Source: Thiomicrorhabdus indica
GTDB lineage: Bacteria > Pseudomonadota > Gammaproteobacteria > Thiomicrospirales > Thiomicrospiraceae
Length of the DNA: 64,000 bases
Assembly: GCF_004293625.1 (NCBI RefSeq)
Contig: NZ_CP033040.1
Coordinates: forward strand, 806,001 to 870,000
Reading direction: 5' to 3'
Position 1 is the stretch's first letter; every line of letters begins with the position of its first letter. Shown one piece after another: positions 1 through 9,986 of the stretch. Below the pieces are notes generated by a model, which made no database searches, had not been told where the DNA came from, and worked only from the letters and a program-made list of their open reading frames with translations. Position numbers and translations under genes: made by a program.

Positions 1-1
1 T

Positions 2-613
2 CCGCGCGAGTTTACGCATGACCGCCACAAAACGGTAGACGATCGGCCTTATGGTGGTGGACCAGGAATGGTGATGATGTACCAGCCGTTGAAAGATACG
101 ATTGATGCTATTCAAAGCCAAAGCCAAAGCCAAAGCCAGGATGTTGGTGATAAGAAATCTAAAGTGATTTATCTGTCCCCTCAGGGAAGACCTCTGACCC
201 AAGCAAAAGCCAAACAACTATCAAAGCTGGATAATATTACTTTGCTTTGTGGTCGTTACGAAGGTATTGATGAGCGACTTTTGGAAACGGAAGTTGACGA
301 AGAAATTTCGATTGGTGACTTTGTGGTTAGTGGTGGTGAATTGCCTGCGATGATGTTGATGGATGCAGTGATTCGTTTGTTGCCTGGGGCTTTAGGTCAT
401 AATCAGTCCGCTGAGCAAGACTCGTTTTCAGATGGGTTATTGGATTGTCCGCATTACACTCGGCCAGAAGAAGTCGCAGGTATGAAAGTCCCAACGGTGT
501 TGTTAGAGGGTAATCATGCAAAGATTGATGCATGGCGACAAATTCAAAAAGAACAACGTACTCAAGAACGTCGTCCTGATTTGTGGCAGGCGGTTCAAGT
601 GCAAGAAAGGTAG
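2..613 (+). CDS. trmD: tRNA (guanine-N1)-methyltransferase TrmD, 5' end cut off
   Basis: The reading frame is open from base 2, so the start lies before the window; internal ATGs near base 68 are not the start. TrmD methylates G37 next to the anticodon, using SAM held in a trefoil knot. The visible part has the SAM-pocket motif [11 protein letters not shown] and the following [12 protein letters not shown] segment typical of the family. A serine/glutamine run encoded by a hexanucleotide repeat (113-136) sits in a loop that varies among homologues. rplS follows about 190 bases downstream, the usual trmD-rplS order of the rpsP-rimM-trmD-rplS operon. Confidence 0.96.
   Translation, partial: PREFTHDRHKTVDDRPYGGGPGMVMMYQPLKDTIDAIQSQSQSQSQDVGDKKSKVIYLSPQGRPLTQAKAKQLSKLDNITLLCGRYEGIDERLLETEVDEEISIGDFVVSGGELPAMMLMDAVIRLLPGALGHNQSAEQDSFSDGLLDCPHYTRPEEVAGMKVPTVLLEGNHAKIDAWRQIQKEQRTQERRPDLWQAVQVQER
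113..136 (+). repeat. Four tandem CAAAGC hexamers inside trmD
   Basis: CAAAGC is repeated four times without interruption and encodes alternating Gln-Ser. A change of one unit would add or remove two residues and keep the frame, so slippage would be tolerated. The repeat lies in a loop upstream of the SAM-binding CGRYEG motif. Variation between strains is inferred, not seen. Confidence 0.8.
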
Positions 614-804
614 TTTTAAAGATTTTTTTGTTGAATAGCCTTGGCGATTCAGCCCTGAGTGAGCGAGGTATAGCTACAACAATTCGGATTCAACCTCTGG
701 CGTCACCAAATTTTTGGTAATGGCGTTATTAAAGTTGGATAAAGTTAACAGAGGCAAAACCTCTGAGGTTCAAATAAAATGAACCGCTAATGGAGAAGCT
801 TAAA
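614..804 (+). promoter_or_regulatory. trmD-rplS intergenic leader with small hairpins
   Basis: This 191-base spacer holds no convincing gene. It contains a short hairpin (ACCAAATTTTTGGT, about 707-720) and a second one (CAGAGG-CAAAA-CCTCTG, about 749-765) just before the rplS ribosome-binding site. These could be processing or regulatory structures in the leader of the L19 gene. I do not recognise a described ribosomal-protein leader motif. Confidence 0.35.
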
Positions 805-1149
805 ATGAGCGATATCATTAAAAAGATTGAAGCTGAACAAATGACAAAAGAAATCCCTGCGTTTAACCCAGGGGATACAGTTGTTGTTCAGGTTAAGGTT
901 GTTGAAGGTAAAAACGAGCGTCTACAGGCGTACGAAGGTGTGGTAATCGCGAAGAAAAACCGTGGTTTAAACTCTAACTTCATCGTTCGCAAAATCTCTC
1001 ACGGTGTGGGTGTTGAGCGTACTTTCCAAACTTACAGCCCATTGGTTGACAGCATCACTGTTAAGCGTCGTGGTGCGGTACGTCGTGCGAAGTTGTACTA
1101 TCTTCGTGACCTATCTGGTAAAGCGGCACGTATCAAAGAAAAAGTATAA
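805..1149 (+). CDS. rplS: 50S ribosomal protein L19
   Basis: A 114-residue protein matching L19 along its whole length: N-terminus [13 protein letters not shown], central [14 protein letters not shown], and the basic segment [20 protein letters not shown]19 sits at the 30S-50S interface. An in-frame ATG at 790 exists, but its own bases contain the GGAG Shine-Dalgarno that serves ATG 805, and homologues start at MS(D/N)IIK, so 805 is chosen. It is the last gene of the rpsP-rimM-trmD-rplS arrangement and is followed at once by a terminator. Confidence 0.97.
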   Translation: MSDIIKKIEAEQMTKEIPAFNPGDTVVVQVKVVEGKNERLQAYEGVVIAKKNRGLNSNFIVRKISHGVGVERTFQTYSPLVDSITVKRRGAVRRAKLYYLRDLSGKAARIKEKV

Positions 1150-1174
1150 TTTTACTTTTTGCTTTGCAAAGAAA

Positions 1175-1206
1175 ACTCCCTTGGTTTTGGCCTTGGGAGT
1201 TTTTTT
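1175..1206 (+). terminator. Rho-independent terminator after rplS
   Basis: ACTCCC pairs with GGGAGT, with a GG/CC inner pair and a small TT/TT internal loop, followed by seven T residues. It lies 25 bases after the rplS stop. Confidence 0.8.
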
Positions 1207-1270
1207 ATGTCTAAATTTTACGCTTATCAAAAAGCCTCGGACTATACTGTTCACTTTATGATTTTAAAGA

Positions 1271-2167
1271 ATGATTATGTTTGCGTCCTTTCAAAAAGAT
1301 TTTCTTCAAGATTTAGCCTTTGTGGAAGGTTTAAGTCCAAATACCATTAGTGCCTACCGCCAGGATTTGAAGTTATTGGCCAAGTGGATGGAAAGACAAG
1401 ATATTTCGGATGTATTCACTGTTAATACACAGCAGCTTGAAGATTTTTTATGGGAACTGACAAAGGCTGGACGTAAACCTAAATCTATTGCGCGTTTAAT
1501 CTCGTCTTTAAAACGGTTTTATTTGTGGGCGATTGAGCAACAACATACCGATTTAGACCCGGCCGGTGTTTTAAAGTCGCCAAAGCTCGATGCAAAGTTG
1601 CCTGTAGTGTTAACCGAAGAACAAGTGGAGCGGTTATTAAATGCACCAGATTTAACTACGGCGTTAGGTATTCGTGATCGGGCGATTTTAGAGTTGATGT
1701 ATGCAAGTGGTTTGCGTGTTTCTGAAGTTGTGAATTTGCCCTTTGAACAAATCAACTTGTCAGTTGGAATGGTTCAAGTCGTTGGGAAAGGCTCAAAAGA
1801 GCGTGTGGTTCCTATTGGAGAGCAGGCCATTGAAGCTGTTGAGCAGTATTTAACGGCGAGTCGTCCCATTTTAGTGGGGAATAAAATGGTCTCCACTTTA
1901 TTTGTGTCGCGTTTAGCTCGTCCAATGACTCGTCAAACCCTTTGGCACCGTGTTAAAAATCTGGCAGCATCGGTTGATATACAAGGAGATTTATCCCCGC
2001 ATGGATTACGCCATGCGTTTGCGACTCATTTATTGAATCATGGTGCCGATTTGCGAAGTGTGCAGTTACTTTTAGGGCATAGTGATTTGTCGACGACGCA
2101 GATTTATACACATGTGGCTAAAGCAAGACTACAGTCGATTCATCAACAACATCATCCTCGTGGTTAA
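1271..2167 (+). CDS. xerD: Site-specific tyrosine recombinase XerD
   Basis: A 298-residue tyrosine recombinase, the same length as E. coli XerD. It acts with XerC at dif to resolve chromosome dimers. The N-terminal SAM-like core-binding domain covers about 1-90. The catalytic domain has the active-site Arg in GLRVSEV, the Lys in GKGSKER, the HGLRHAFATHLL box, LLGHSDLSTTQ, and the Tyr nucleophile in TQIYTHV. The C-terminal QQHHPRG matches XerD rather than XerC. Two ATGs (1271 and 1277) are possible starts. In many gammaproteobacteria xerD is followed directly by dsbC; here two minus-strand genes lie between them. Confidence 0.95.
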   Translation: MIMFASFQKDFLQDLAFVEGLSPNTISAYRQDLKLLAKWMERQDISDVFTVNTQQLEDFLWELTKAGRKPKSIARLISSLKRFYLWAIEQQHTDLDPAGVLKSPKLDAKLPVVLTEEQVERLLNAPDLTTALGIRDRAILELMYASGLRVSEVVNLPFEQINLSVGMVQVVGKGSKERVVPIGEQAIEAVEQYLTASRPILVGNKMVSTLFVSRLARPMTRQTLWHRVKNLAASVDIQGDLSPHGLRHAFATHLLNHGADLRSVQLLLGHSDLSTTQIYTHVAKARLQSIHQQHHPRG

Positions 2168-2192
2168 GTTTTGGCAAGACCGATTCAGATAT

Positions 2193-4520
2193 TTAATGAG
2201 TGTTTTTTAAAGGGTGCAGGTGTTGATTTAAAATTTTAGTCAACTCTCCCATGTTGACCGGTTTGCTTAGATAATCATCCATTCCAGCATTAATGAATCG
2301 CTCTCTATCACCGCTCATGCTATTTGCTGTTAATGCAACAATTGGAATATGCACGCCACTCGATTTTTCAGATTCTCGGATTTGTTTGGTGGCTTCTATG
2401 CCATTCAGGTTTGGCATATTTTCGTCCATTAAAACGAGGTCGTATGTTTTTTGTTGAATGGCTTCAATTGCTTCAAGGCCATCATTCGCAACGTCAAATT
2501 CAATTTGTAATTTTTTGAAAATAGCACTCATGAGAAGTTGATTGGTTTTGTTGTCTTCAACAAGTAATAGGCTGCCATCAAATTTCGTTGAAGAAAGTGA
2601 CAGAGTTTGCGTATTTTTCTTTTCTTGAAGGGCGACTTCTTTTACAGGAATGGTAAAGAAGAATTCGCTACCTTTTCCTAGTTCGGAAATGACTTCAATT
2701 TTTCCACCCATCATAGCAATGAGCTTGGAGCTAATTGTTAGACCAAGGCCAGTTCCTCCGTATTTACGAGTGGTTGAGCCTTCTGCTTGGGAGAAAGCTT
2801 CAAAGATTTTTTTCTGAGCAGATTTGCTCATGCCAATACCTTCGTCAATTACTCGGATTGTTAGGTTGCCCTTTGTATAGCTGACTTTAAATTCAATCTG
2901 GTGGCCTGGTTCTGTGAATTTGATGGCGTTTGATAACAGATTAGCAATGACTTGTTTTAAACGTAACATATCCGTATTGATACCGGCCGGTAACTTCTCA
3001 TCTAAATCAATAATCAAGTTTAGATGTTTCTCACTGCAACGAGCTTTGAAAAGGTCGCTGATATTGGTTAATTCTCTTCGGGGGTTAAAATCCACTAAGT
3101 CTAGATCAAGTTTTCCACTTTCGATTTTACTTAAATCGAGGATGTCATTAATGATGCCTAAAAGAGAGTGGCTGGAACTATCGATTGTTTCCAGGTAATT
3201 CATGGTTTCTGAATCATGTGGTTTCTCTTTGAGTAGGCTAATGAATCCCAAAATTGCATTCAGTGGCGTGCGGATTTCATGAGACATATTCGCCAAGAAT
3301 TCACCTTTTGAGCGAGTCGCCTCAATGGCAATATTGCGTTCGCTTTCTAAGTCCTGACGAACTTTCTCAAGAGCTGTGATGTCGAACATACTGATAATGA
3401 ATCGACGATACTGTTTGGATTGATTAATACGTAGTTGGAATATTGTTGTTTTACCTTTATAGGAAATTTTGACGCGGTGGGCGATTTCTGGATGTTCCAG
3501 AACATATTCAATCCAGTTTTTATCTTCAAACTTGCAGACATAGCCTTCTTCTTTGACGAATAAATCGCAGATGCATTGAAAGTCTTTCTGGAAGGCTTCG
3601 ATAGAGGGATAATCGGGGAAAAACTCAAAGAAACCACCACTGGCATCAATAATTTCTTTTCCGTTGTTTACAATAATAATATTGCTTTGTGAATCAAGAA
3701 TATCTTGAGTGTAGCTTTTTGACTCTTCAATTTCTTCAGTCGACTTATTGATGTTATGACTGAGGCGCCAGAATGCCGTCATACCAATGATTAGTAGCGC
3801 TAGCGTAAAGGCGAGTTGCAATTGGTAATAATGATTTTTTTGCTGTTCAACTTCACTACGAATCTTTTGAAAATTCAGCTTGTTGTGATAAAAAATTCGG
3901 TTGGCATTTTCTTTCACTCTATGGAAGATGGGTTTAAGAAGTTTTAACTCCAATTTTAAAGATTCAATGGTACTGAATAACCTTGGATCAAGGTCTTTAC
4001 GGTATCGTTCAAGTGTTTCAAAACCAGAATTCAAAGTGGCGAATTTCTCATTTAGAATCGAAATTTTTGGCAGAATATCTGCACGAGCAAAGCTGAATGT
4101 ATTGTTAATAAAAGGCTCATAAAACAAAATTTCATACTGTTCTTCGGTATTCGGCAGATTTAAATCAATTCGATGTTTGTATGTGCCACCCTGATTTAAA
4201 ATGTCGAGCACATGAACGAGCTCTTCTTCACTTTCTTCAATGGATGCCTTGATAATCTTTCGTAAATGCTGGTTCGGAAAAGTTGAGAGTTCGTAAAAAG
4301 CCGTTTCAATTTTGTATATTTCTAAAATTACCTGTTGGCCTAATAAGTTCTCAACTTCGGCATTACGCACTTTGTTATCTAAAACTGAAATATAACTTTC
4401 GACTTTTAGATTGATGCTGGCTTGAATTCCTAGTCCTGAGACAAAAATAACCAGTAGTAAAAATAAATTTCTCGGAGTGGCATTTCGTGCGGTTTTAGAA
4501 ATAAAATTGGATCGAATCAT
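2193..4520 (-). CDS. Hybrid sensor histidine kinase/response regulator
   Basis: A 775-residue inner-membrane kinase. TM1 is at about 18-36 and TM2 at about 234-252, enclosing a mostly helical periplasmic domain with no motif I recognise. A PAS-like region (about 270-385) follows, then HisKA with phospho-accepting His414 (NMSHEIRTPLNA), HATPase_c (N box NLLSNAIKF, G boxes DEGIGMS and GGTGLGLTIS), and a receiver domain with Asp699 in LVLMDENMP and Lys753. No HPt domain or separate response regulator is nearby, so the phosphorelay partner is unknown. It lies 10 bases after the binding lipoprotein gene on the same strand, suggesting that protein presents the signal. The ligand cannot be read from sequence. 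Confidence 0.9.
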   Translation of the reverse strand: MIRSNFISKTARNATPRNLFLLLVIFVSGLGIQASINLKVESYISVLDNKVRNAEVENLLGQQVILEIYKIETAFYELSTFPNQHLRKIIKASIEESEEELVHVLDILNQGGTYKHRIDLNLPNTEEQYEILFYEPFINNTFSFARADILPKISILNEKFATLNSGFETLERYRKDLDPRLFSTIESLKLELKLLKPIFHRVKENANRIFYHNKLNFQKIRSEVEQQKNHYYQLQLAFTLALLIIGMTAFWRLSHNINKSTEEIEESKSYTQDILDSQSNIIIVNNGKEIIDASGGFFEFFPDYPSIEAFQKDFQCICDLFVKEEGYVCKFEDKNWIEYVLEHPEIAHRVKISYKGKTTIFQLRINQSKQYRRFIISMFDITALEKVRQDLESERNIAIEATRSKGEFLANMSHEIRTPLNAILGFISLLKEKPHDSETMNYLETIDSSSHSLLGIINDILDLSKIESGKLDLDLVDFNPRRELTNISDLFKARCSEKHLNLIIDLDEKLPAGINTDMLRLKQVIANLLSNAIKFTEPGHQIEFKVSYTKGNLTIRVIDEGIGMSKSAQKKIFEAFSQAEGSTTRKYGGTGLGLTISSKLIAMMGGKIEVISELGKGSEFFFTIPVKEVALQEKKNTQTLSLSSTKFDGSLLLVEDNKTNQLLMSAIFKKLQIEFDVANDGLEAIEAIQQKTYDLVLMDENMPNLNGIEATKQIRESEKSSGVHIPIVALTANSMSGDRERFINAGMDDYLSKPVNMGELTKILNQHLHPLKNTH
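2982..2991. repeat. ACCGGCCGGT palindrome (first of 30; all positions listed here)
   Basis: Exact copies start at 2982, 6440, 6463, 8670, 10241, 11388, 14553, 16983, 17138, 19791, 20588, 27800, 28069, 34569, 34656, 37584, 37604, 40679, 42307, 46245, 49806, 52143, 52379, 53045, 54050, 55008, 57754, 58654, 60605 and 62215. One-mismatch copies include those at 1558, 19881, 34634, 45260 and about 46809. The base before is T in 20 of 30 and the base after is A in 19 of 30, so the core tends towards TACCGGCCGGTA. Coding copies read as PAG (13), RPV (3) or TGR (2), so all reading phases are used. Twelve copies are non-coding. The count was made by eye and may miss a copy. Confidence 0.95.
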
Positions 4521-4530
4521 AATGGCTGGT

Positions 4531-5358
4531 CTACTCAGTGGTTTTGATGAGTGTTGCTAATTCATCAGGTAATAAAAAACCATAATCTGCGAAGGTTTTA
4601 AGGCCATGTTTTGAAGACGCATAGGCCATAAACTTTTTTGCCAATTCAGGATTTTTTGAAAACCTTAACAGGTTCAGTTCCAATCGACGTTTTTGTTGGA
4701 GGTGGTCGTGAAGTATAATTGCGTCTACCTTGTTAGCGTTTTCTTTCCAGACAGTTGATGCATACCAGTTCATGGTGATATCTGCATGGCCATTCTCAAG
4801 ACTTTTAAATAGACGGTGAGAGTCGGTTGTGAAGTAAGTGACGTTTTCAAAAACTTTCATGCAAATATTGGCGTCTTCTAAAGCAGTTTTGGTTGCTTTG
4901 CCGACAGCACTTGAATCGGGCGAAGCGAGTACCACTGAAATGTTTGGATTTAGTAACTGTCGAATATCTGAATTGAGGCTCTTAGGGTTTCCTTGCTGAA
5001 CCACAAAAGACAAACGATTAAAACCCACTAGAACTCGGTCTAAAAGAATGTTGTCTTCAGCGTGTTCAATTCGATAGGTTTCTGTTCCTGGAAAATAGAT
5101 ATCACCAGTTTTTTGAGAGCGAAGGGTGTGATACAGATAACCTGAAGCGCCTTGCACAATATGAATCTTGATTTGGTGGAGTCTTTCAAATTCATCTGCT
5201 AATACTTTCAAGGGTTTGACCATCGTGATACCTGAATAGATAACAAGATCCGCTTGAGTTTGGGTTTTCTCTGGTTGCTTGGCCTTCTCGCAGCCGGTTA
5301 ATGCGAAAAAGCTACAAATAAATGCTAACGAAGAAAGGAGAGAAATTATGCTTTTCAT
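4531..5358 (-). CDS. Periplasmic substrate-binding lipoprotein (ModA-like, type 2 fold)
   Basis: A 275-residue protein with a lipoprotein signal: hydrophobic segment then lipobox LTGC, so it is probably anchored in the periplasm. The body resembles type 2 periplasmic-binding proteins of the molybdate/anion group (VIYSGITMVKPLKVLADEF, then GASGYLYHTLRSQKTGD). The frame is open further upstream to 5445, but the lipoprotein signal begins at the ATG ending at 5358, so that start is chosen. No ABC permease or ATPase gene is adjacent. The downstream neighbour, 10 bases away, is a hybrid histidine kinase, so a role as its sensing partner (as in AioX-AioS) is more likely than transport. The ligand is unknown; an oxyanion is a guess from the fold. 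Confidence 0.82.
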   Translation of the reverse strand: MKSIISLLSSLAFICSFFALTGCEKAKQPEKTQTQADLVIYSGITMVKPLKVLADEFERLHQIKIHIVQGASGYLYHTLRSQKTGDIYFPGTETYRIEHAEDNILLDRVLVGFNRLSFVVQQGNPKSLNSDIRQLLNPNISVVLASPDSSAVGKATKTALEDANICMKVFENVTYFTTDSHRLFKSLENGHADITMNWYASTVWKENANKVDAIILHDHLQQKRRLELNLLRFSKNPELAKKFMAYASSKHGLKTFADYGFLLPDELATLIKTTE

Positions 5359-5617
5359 TTTTTTATTATCTCTAAAACATAGGGGCTTGTCATAGATTTT
5401 TTGGTGTTTAAGCCCTGAAGGAATTAATGATTTATCGATAAGCATTCAGTCTCTGTTTGGCTTCTATTATTTTCAAATTACCTTTAAGAGGGATTGCAAG
5501 GATTAATCCAAGAATTCGTCCCGAGAGTCGTGGTATAGTCCTTAGCGAAAATTTTATAGGTGAAGACTTGAGAGAAAAACTTCAAGGTTTTCACTGTCAT
5601 TAAATGAGGAGAGAAAC

Positions 5618-6406
5618 GTGTCTCGCAATTTATTTAATCGATTCTCTATGCGTCTTAAGTCTATGACTTTAGGGGGTGTAATGGTTTTTGCTGTCATCAG
5701 CACTCCTGTTGTTGTGCAGGCGGAAACTCAAGTGCCTGCTTCAGTTTCAACGGCCATTCAAAATCAGTTGTCCAAAGTTATTCCTGGTGCCCCAACAGCT
5801 GACATAGCGAAAACACCTGTTGATGGACTTTATCAAGTCACTGTCGGCTTAGGTATTATTTATATGAGTGCTGATGGCCAGTTTTTGTTGAATGGTTCTA
5901 TGATTAATTTGAAAACAGATGAGAACCTGACAAAGTCAGCCATGAGTGAGCTTCGCCAAACAGCGATGGCGAACATTCCTGTTGATAGCATGGTCGTTTA
6001 TCCAGGAAAAAATAGTGATAATGGGAAAAAAGGGCGCTTCATGACGGTATTTACCGATATTGATTGTCCTTATTGTGCAAAGCTTCATAATGAAATTCCC
6101 GCGTTGAATGAAGCAGGTGTTACCGTTCGATATTTGGCTTACCCACGCTCTGGTGTGAATACCAAATCTTACAATAAAGCGGTTTCTGTTTGGTGTTCGG
6201 ATGATCGTACGAAAACCATGGATTTGGCTATGAGCAAGAAAAAAATCGAGACGAAATCTTGTGAAAACCCTGTAAAAGGTCACATGATGCAGGCACAGCG
6301 TTTTGGTGTGAACGGCACGCCGAATATTGTGTTAGATAGTGGTGAATTACTGCCTGGTTATGTCCCTGCAGATGAATTATTGAAAATCTTCAATAATCCA
6401 TCTTAA
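5618..6406 (+). CDS. dsbC: Thiol:disulfide interchange protein DsbC
   Basis: A 262-residue periplasmic disulfide isomerase. It has a signal peptide (about 1-35, ending VVVQAE), an N-terminal dimerisation domain, and a thioredoxin-fold domain with the redox motif CPYC (in TDIDCPYCAKLH). The cis-Pro loop is NGTPNIV, and a second cysteine pair (WCSDD, KSCENP) is conserved in DsbC. The start is GTG at 5618, preceded by a strong AGGAGAG site. DsbC corrects wrongly paired disulfides and is kept reduced by DsbD. The gene is normally next to xerD; here the two are about 3.4 kb apart. A palindrome-built terminator follows. Confidence 0.93.
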   Translation: MSRNLFNRFSMRLKSMTLGGVMVFAVISTPVVVQAETQVPASVSTAIQNQLSKVIPGAPTADIAKTPVDGLYQVTVGLGIIYMSADGQFLLNGSMINLKTDENLTKSAMSELRQTAMANIPVDSMVVYPGKNSDNGKKGRFMTVFTDIDCPYCAKLHNEIPALNEAGVTVRYLAYPRSGVNTKSYNKAVSVWCSDDRTKTMDLAMSKKKIETKSCENPVKGHMMQAQRFGVNGTPNIVLDSGELLPGYVPADELLKIFNNPS

Positions 6407-6439
6407 TTCATAGAAATTCACTACTCGTAAAAAAACAAG

Positions 6440-6476
6440 ACCGGCCGGTAAGTTATATAGCTACCGGCCGGTTTTT
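6440..6476. terminator. Bidirectional terminator built from two ACCGGCCGGT copies
   Basis: Copies at 6440-6449 and 6463-6472, each extended by one complementary base, form an 11-bp stem (GGTA...TACC inside) with an 11-base loop, then TTTTT. A run of A before the left arm (about 6429-6435) gives a U tract on the other strand. It lies between convergent dsbC and the SH3-domain gene. Confidence 0.88.
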
Positions 6477-6520
6477 GTGTGCATTGATTGGGTTTAAATT
6501 ATTGAGTTATGGATTCAGGT

Positions 6521-7237
6521 TTATAACTCACCCCAGCGTCGTTTTTTTGAAGTTGGTCTAAAGAAGCGACCGACAAGTAAGCCAAGAAGTAATACGCCTG
6601 CTCCTGTTAAAAACCACTGTCGTTTTATGACATCTTCCGATTGGTCAATCTGTTCGCGCATAATGGCATTTTGATTTTCCAATTCATTCAAACGTGCTGA
6701 CATTTTTTGATTTTGTTCATCTAGTGCAACCGCATTGCTGGATACATCTTTCAGATGATTTAATTCTTGGGTAAGTTCGTATTTGTCTTGTTTGAAAGTT
6801 GCAAGCTCAGTGCTGGCAATTTCAAAGCGTTCTTTGATGGTGTCCAGTTCTTGCTTGATTGCCAAATATTGTTCTTCAACATTATTGGTTTTATCAATCT
6901 GAGTTTGCAAGCGTTCTGCTGCAATTGGCTGGTTTTGCAGTACGCTGGTCGGCATCCAGCCTGTACGAGTCTTGCCGCCGCGTGTGTATTCAATGTTTGC
7001 CCAACCTTCTTCGTCAACTTTTAGAATTTTGACGGGTGTGCCAGATTTGAGCATATTTTGAATTTTAAACTTGTAACCAGCGCCACGGCGAACTGGAACA
7101 TCCACCGAGTCGGTAACATAATTGGTGTAACCGGCTTGTGCTGCTTGAACGTTCGGAGTGCTAAGCGCCGCACCGCTTAAACCAGTAATAAGCGCGACGC
7201 TTAATGCTGTGTGTTTAAAGTTGTGAAATTTTTTCAT
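6521..7237 (-). CDS. SH3-domain envelope protein of the TIGR04211/YgiM type
   Basis: A 238-residue protein with a signal peptide ending VQAAQAG (about residue 35), a bacterial SH3-like domain (about 38-103; [17 protein letters not shown] then [19 protein letters not shown]), a long coiled coil (about 110-205) and one C-terminal membrane helix ([19 protein letters not shown]) before a basic tail. This order is that of the YgiM/TIGR04211 family, probably an envelope protein with its SH3 domain in the periplasm; its function is poorly defined. Its first bases overlap the 3' end of valS by 23 bp, so the two are probably co-transcribed and translationally linked. Confidence 0.85.
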   Translation of the reverse strand: MKKFHNFKHTALSVALITGLSGAALSTPNVQAAQAGYTNYVTDSVDVPVRRGAGYKFKIQNMLKSGTPVKILKVDEEGWANIEYTRGGKTRTGWMPTSVLQNQPIAAERLQTQIDKTNNVEEQYLAIKQELDTIKERFEIASTELATFKQDKYELTQELNHLKDVSSNAVALDEQNQKMSARLNELENQNAIMREQIDQSEDVIKRQWFLTGAGVLLLGLLVGRFFRPTSKKRRWGEL

Positions 7238-9986
7238 ACTGAGCCTTAAGGTTGTTTAGGGCAGTTTCATAATCGGCAAGTTTTTCACGCTCTTTGGCAA
7301 CGACGGCTTCTGGCGCTTTAGCAACAAAACTTTCGTTGCTTAGCTTACCAGATAGGCGTTTGATTTCACCCTCAAGTTTACTAATTTCTTTATTTAAACG
7401 TGCTAACTCTGCATCCTTATCAATCAGTCCTGCCATTGGGATTAAAACCTTCATCTCACCCACGAGTGCAACAGCTGATTCAGGAGCATCATCTTCATTT
7501 TCTAGCACATCAATGGATTCAATTTTTGCAAGCGTTTGCAAGAATAGGCGATTGTTTTCAAGATAGTTTGTATCTTGTTTATTCAGGCCGGATAGCAATA
7601 CAGGTAACGGTTTGCTCGGTGCAATATCCATTTCAGAACGAATTTTACGCACGCCAACGATAAAGGCTTTTACCCATTCTAGTTCGGCAATCGCAGCTTC
7701 ATCGATTTTATCTTCATCTGCGAGAGGGTAGGGTTGCAACATAATGGTGTTACCCTCTTTCCCTGCTAAGGGTGCAACCGCCTGCCATGCTTCTTCGGTA
7801 ATGAATGGCATAATTGGATGCATCAATCGAAGTAAGGTTTCTAGAACGCGAACCAATGTTTTTCGAGTGCCACGTTTTGCTTCGTCACTTGAGTCTTTGT
7901 TGAGAATTGGTTTAGCCAATTCAAGATACCAGTCACAGTACTCATTCCATGTAAATTCATACAGTGCATTTGCGGCTAAATCGAAACGGTAATTGTCAAA
8001 GTGCTTGGCGACTTCCGCTTCAACTTGTTGTAGGCGAGAGGTGATCCAACGATCGGCAAGTGATAATTCACACGGTTGTGATTCATCGACGCCTGTATCA
8101 AAGCCTTCTGTATTCATTAATACATAGCGAGTAGCATTCCACAGCTTGTTGCAGAAGTTTCGGTAACCTTCAGCACGTTGCAGGTCAAAACGAATATCGC
8201 GACCGGTTGAGGCCAGAGAGGCAAAAGTAAAGCGGATTGCGTCGGTTCCGTATGGATCAATCCCATCAGGAAATTGACGACGTGTTGATTTTTCGATTTT
8301 CGCTGCTTTTTCAGGTTGCATCATGCCGTAAGTACGTTTTGCAACGAGGTCTTCAAGTTCAATACCGTCAATCAAGTCAATCGGGTCTAAAACATTCCCT
8401 TTTGACTTCGACATTTTTTGACCTTCGCCATCGCGGACTAGGCCGTGAACATAGACCTGTTTGAAAGGGACTTCGCCAGTGAATTTCAGAGTCATCATTA
8501 TCATGCGAGCGACCCAGAAAAAGATAATATCAAAGCCTGTTACCAGAACTGAACTTGGGTGGAAAGTTTCCAGTTCAGGTGTTTTTTCTGGCCAGCCAAG
8601 GGTTGAGAAGGTCCATAATGCTGAGCTGAACCAAGTGTCCAAAACATCATCGTCTTGTTTTAATTCGGTACCGGCCGGTAAATTATGTTGTTCGCGCACT
8701 TCGTTTTCGGTACGACCAACATAGACATTACCATCGTTATCGTACCAAGCTGGAATACGATGTCCCCACCAGATTTGACGTGAAATACACCAGTCTTGGA
8801 TATTGTTCATCCATTCAAAATAGGTGTTTTCCCAATTTTTCGGTACAAATTCGATATCGCCATTTTTGACGGCATCAATCGCCGGTTTCGCGAGTTCTTC
8901 AACGGCAACATACCATTGGTCGGTTAGGAAGGGTTCAATCACTGAGTGCGAACGGTCGCCACGTGGCACCATTAACGTGTGTGGCTTAATACTGTCGAGT
9001 AATCCCAGTTCTTCAAAGTCAGCAACAATTGCCTTACGCGCTTCGAAACGATCCATGCCACGGTATTTTTCAGGGGCTTCGTCGTTAATCGCTGCATCCA
9101 CCGTTAAGATGTTTAGCATTGGCAGGTTGTGGCGTTTACCCATTTCATAGTCGTTGAAGTCGTGAGCCGGCGTGATTTTCACACAACCCGTTCCAAATTC
9201 CATGTCGACATAGTCATCAGCGATAATTGGAATTTCACGACCAACCAACGGTAAGGTAATGGTTTTGCCCACTAAATCAGCATAGCGTTCATCGTCTGGG
9301 TGCACGGCAACGGCTTGGTCTCCAAGCATCGTTTCTGGGCGCGTGGTTGCAACCGTTAGATGGCCTGAGCCGTCAGTTAAAGGGTAGTTGAAGTGCCACA
9401 GATTGCCTTGCTCTTCTTCCGAAATAACTTCAAGGTCGGAGACGGCAGTATGAAGAACAGGATCCCAGTTGACCAAACGCTTGCCACGGTAAATTAATTC
9501 TTCTTCATACAGGCGAACAAATACTTCTTTTACGGCATCAGATAGGCCGTCATCCATTGTGAAACGCTCTCGCGACCAGTCAGGAGAAGCGCCCATTCGG
9601 CGAAGTTGCTTGGTAATTGTGCCACCAGATTCTTCTTTCCACTCCCAAACTTTTTCAATGAACTTTTCACGGCCAACATCGTGGCGAGAAAGTCCTTGTG
9701 ACGCTAATTGACGTTCAACAACCATTTGAGTCGCAATCCCGGCATGGTCGGTTCCTGGCTGCCAAAGTGTGTTCTTGCCGCGCATACGGTTAAAGCGAAT
9801 CAACGTATCCATAATCGTGTCTTGGAAAGCGTGACCCATATGCAATGAACCTGTAACATTTGGCGGAGGAATCATAATGCTGTAAGGGTCAGCGGAAGTG
9901 TCGTAGCTTGGTTTAAAGTAGCCTTGGTTTTCCCAAGTTTGGTACCACTTAGTTTCAATTGCGTTAGAGTCGAAATGCTTATCCAT
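7215..9986 (-). CDS. valS: Valyl-tRNA synthetase
   Basis: A 923-residue class Ia synthetase that charges tRNA-Val and edits mischarged Thr. It has the HIGH-type motif in [14 protein letters not shown], the tryptophan-rich [18 protein letters not shown] block, the KMSKS loop in [10 protein letters not shown], an anticodon-binding domain, and the C-terminal coiled-coil arm typical of ValRS. The frame is open to 10055, but homologues begin near [14 protein letters not shown], so the ATG ending at 9986 is used. The length is close to E. coli ValS (951). An ACCGGCCGGT copy at 8670 encodes part of NLPAGTE. The 3' end overlaps the downstream SH3-domain gene. Confidence 0.96.
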   Translation of the reverse strand: MDKHFDSNAIETKWYQTWENQGYFKPSYDTSADPYSIMIPPPNVTGSLHMGHAFQDTIMDTLIRFNRMRGKNTLWQPGTDHAGIATQMVVERQLASQGLSRHDVGREKFIEKVWEWKEESGGTITKQLRRMGASPDWSRERFTMDDGLSDAVKEVFVRLYEEELIYRGKRLVNWDPVLHTAVSDLEVISEEEQGNLWHFNYPLTDGSGHLTVATTRPETMLGDQAVAVHPDDERYADLVGKTITLPLVGREIPIIADDYVDMEFGTGCVKITPAHDFNDYEMGKRHNLPMLNILTVDAAINDEAPEKYRGMDRFEARKAIVADFEELGLLDSIKPHTLMVPRGDRSHSVIEPFLTDQWYVAVEELAKPAIDAVKNGDIEFVPKNWENTYFEWMNNIQDWCISRQIWWGHRIPAWYDNDGNVYVGRTENEVREQHNLPAGTELKQDDDVLDTWFSSALWTFSTLGWPEKTPELETFHPSSVLVTGFDIIFFWVARMIMMTLKFTGEVPFKQVYVHGLVRDGEGQKMSKSKGNVLDPIDLIDGIELEDLVAKRTYGMMQPEKAAKIEKSTRRQFPDGIDPYGTDAIRFTFASLASTGRDIRFDLQRAEGYRNFCNKLWNATRYVLMNTEGFDTGVDESQPCELSLADRWITSRLQQVEAEVAKHFDNYRFDLAANALYEFTWNEYCDWYLELAKPILNKDSSDEAKRGTRKTLVRVLETLLRLMHPIMPFITEEAWQAVAPLAGKEGNTIMLQPYPLADEDKIDEAAIAELEWVKAFIVGVRKIRSEMDIAPSKPLPVLLSGLNKQDTNYLENNRLFLQTLAKIESIDVLENEDDAPESAVALVGEMKVLIPMAGLIDKDAELARLNKEISKLEGEIKRLSGKLSNESFVAKAPEAVVAKEREKLADYETALNNLKAQYEKISQL

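Noticed and set aside
790-804. Earlier rplS start at 790
   Set aside because: This ATG overlaps the Shine-Dalgarno that serves ATG 805, and L19 proteins start at the later methionine.
4531-5358. Molybdate ABC transporter locus
   Set aside because: Only the binding protein is present, without permease or ATPase, and it is paired with a sensor kinase.
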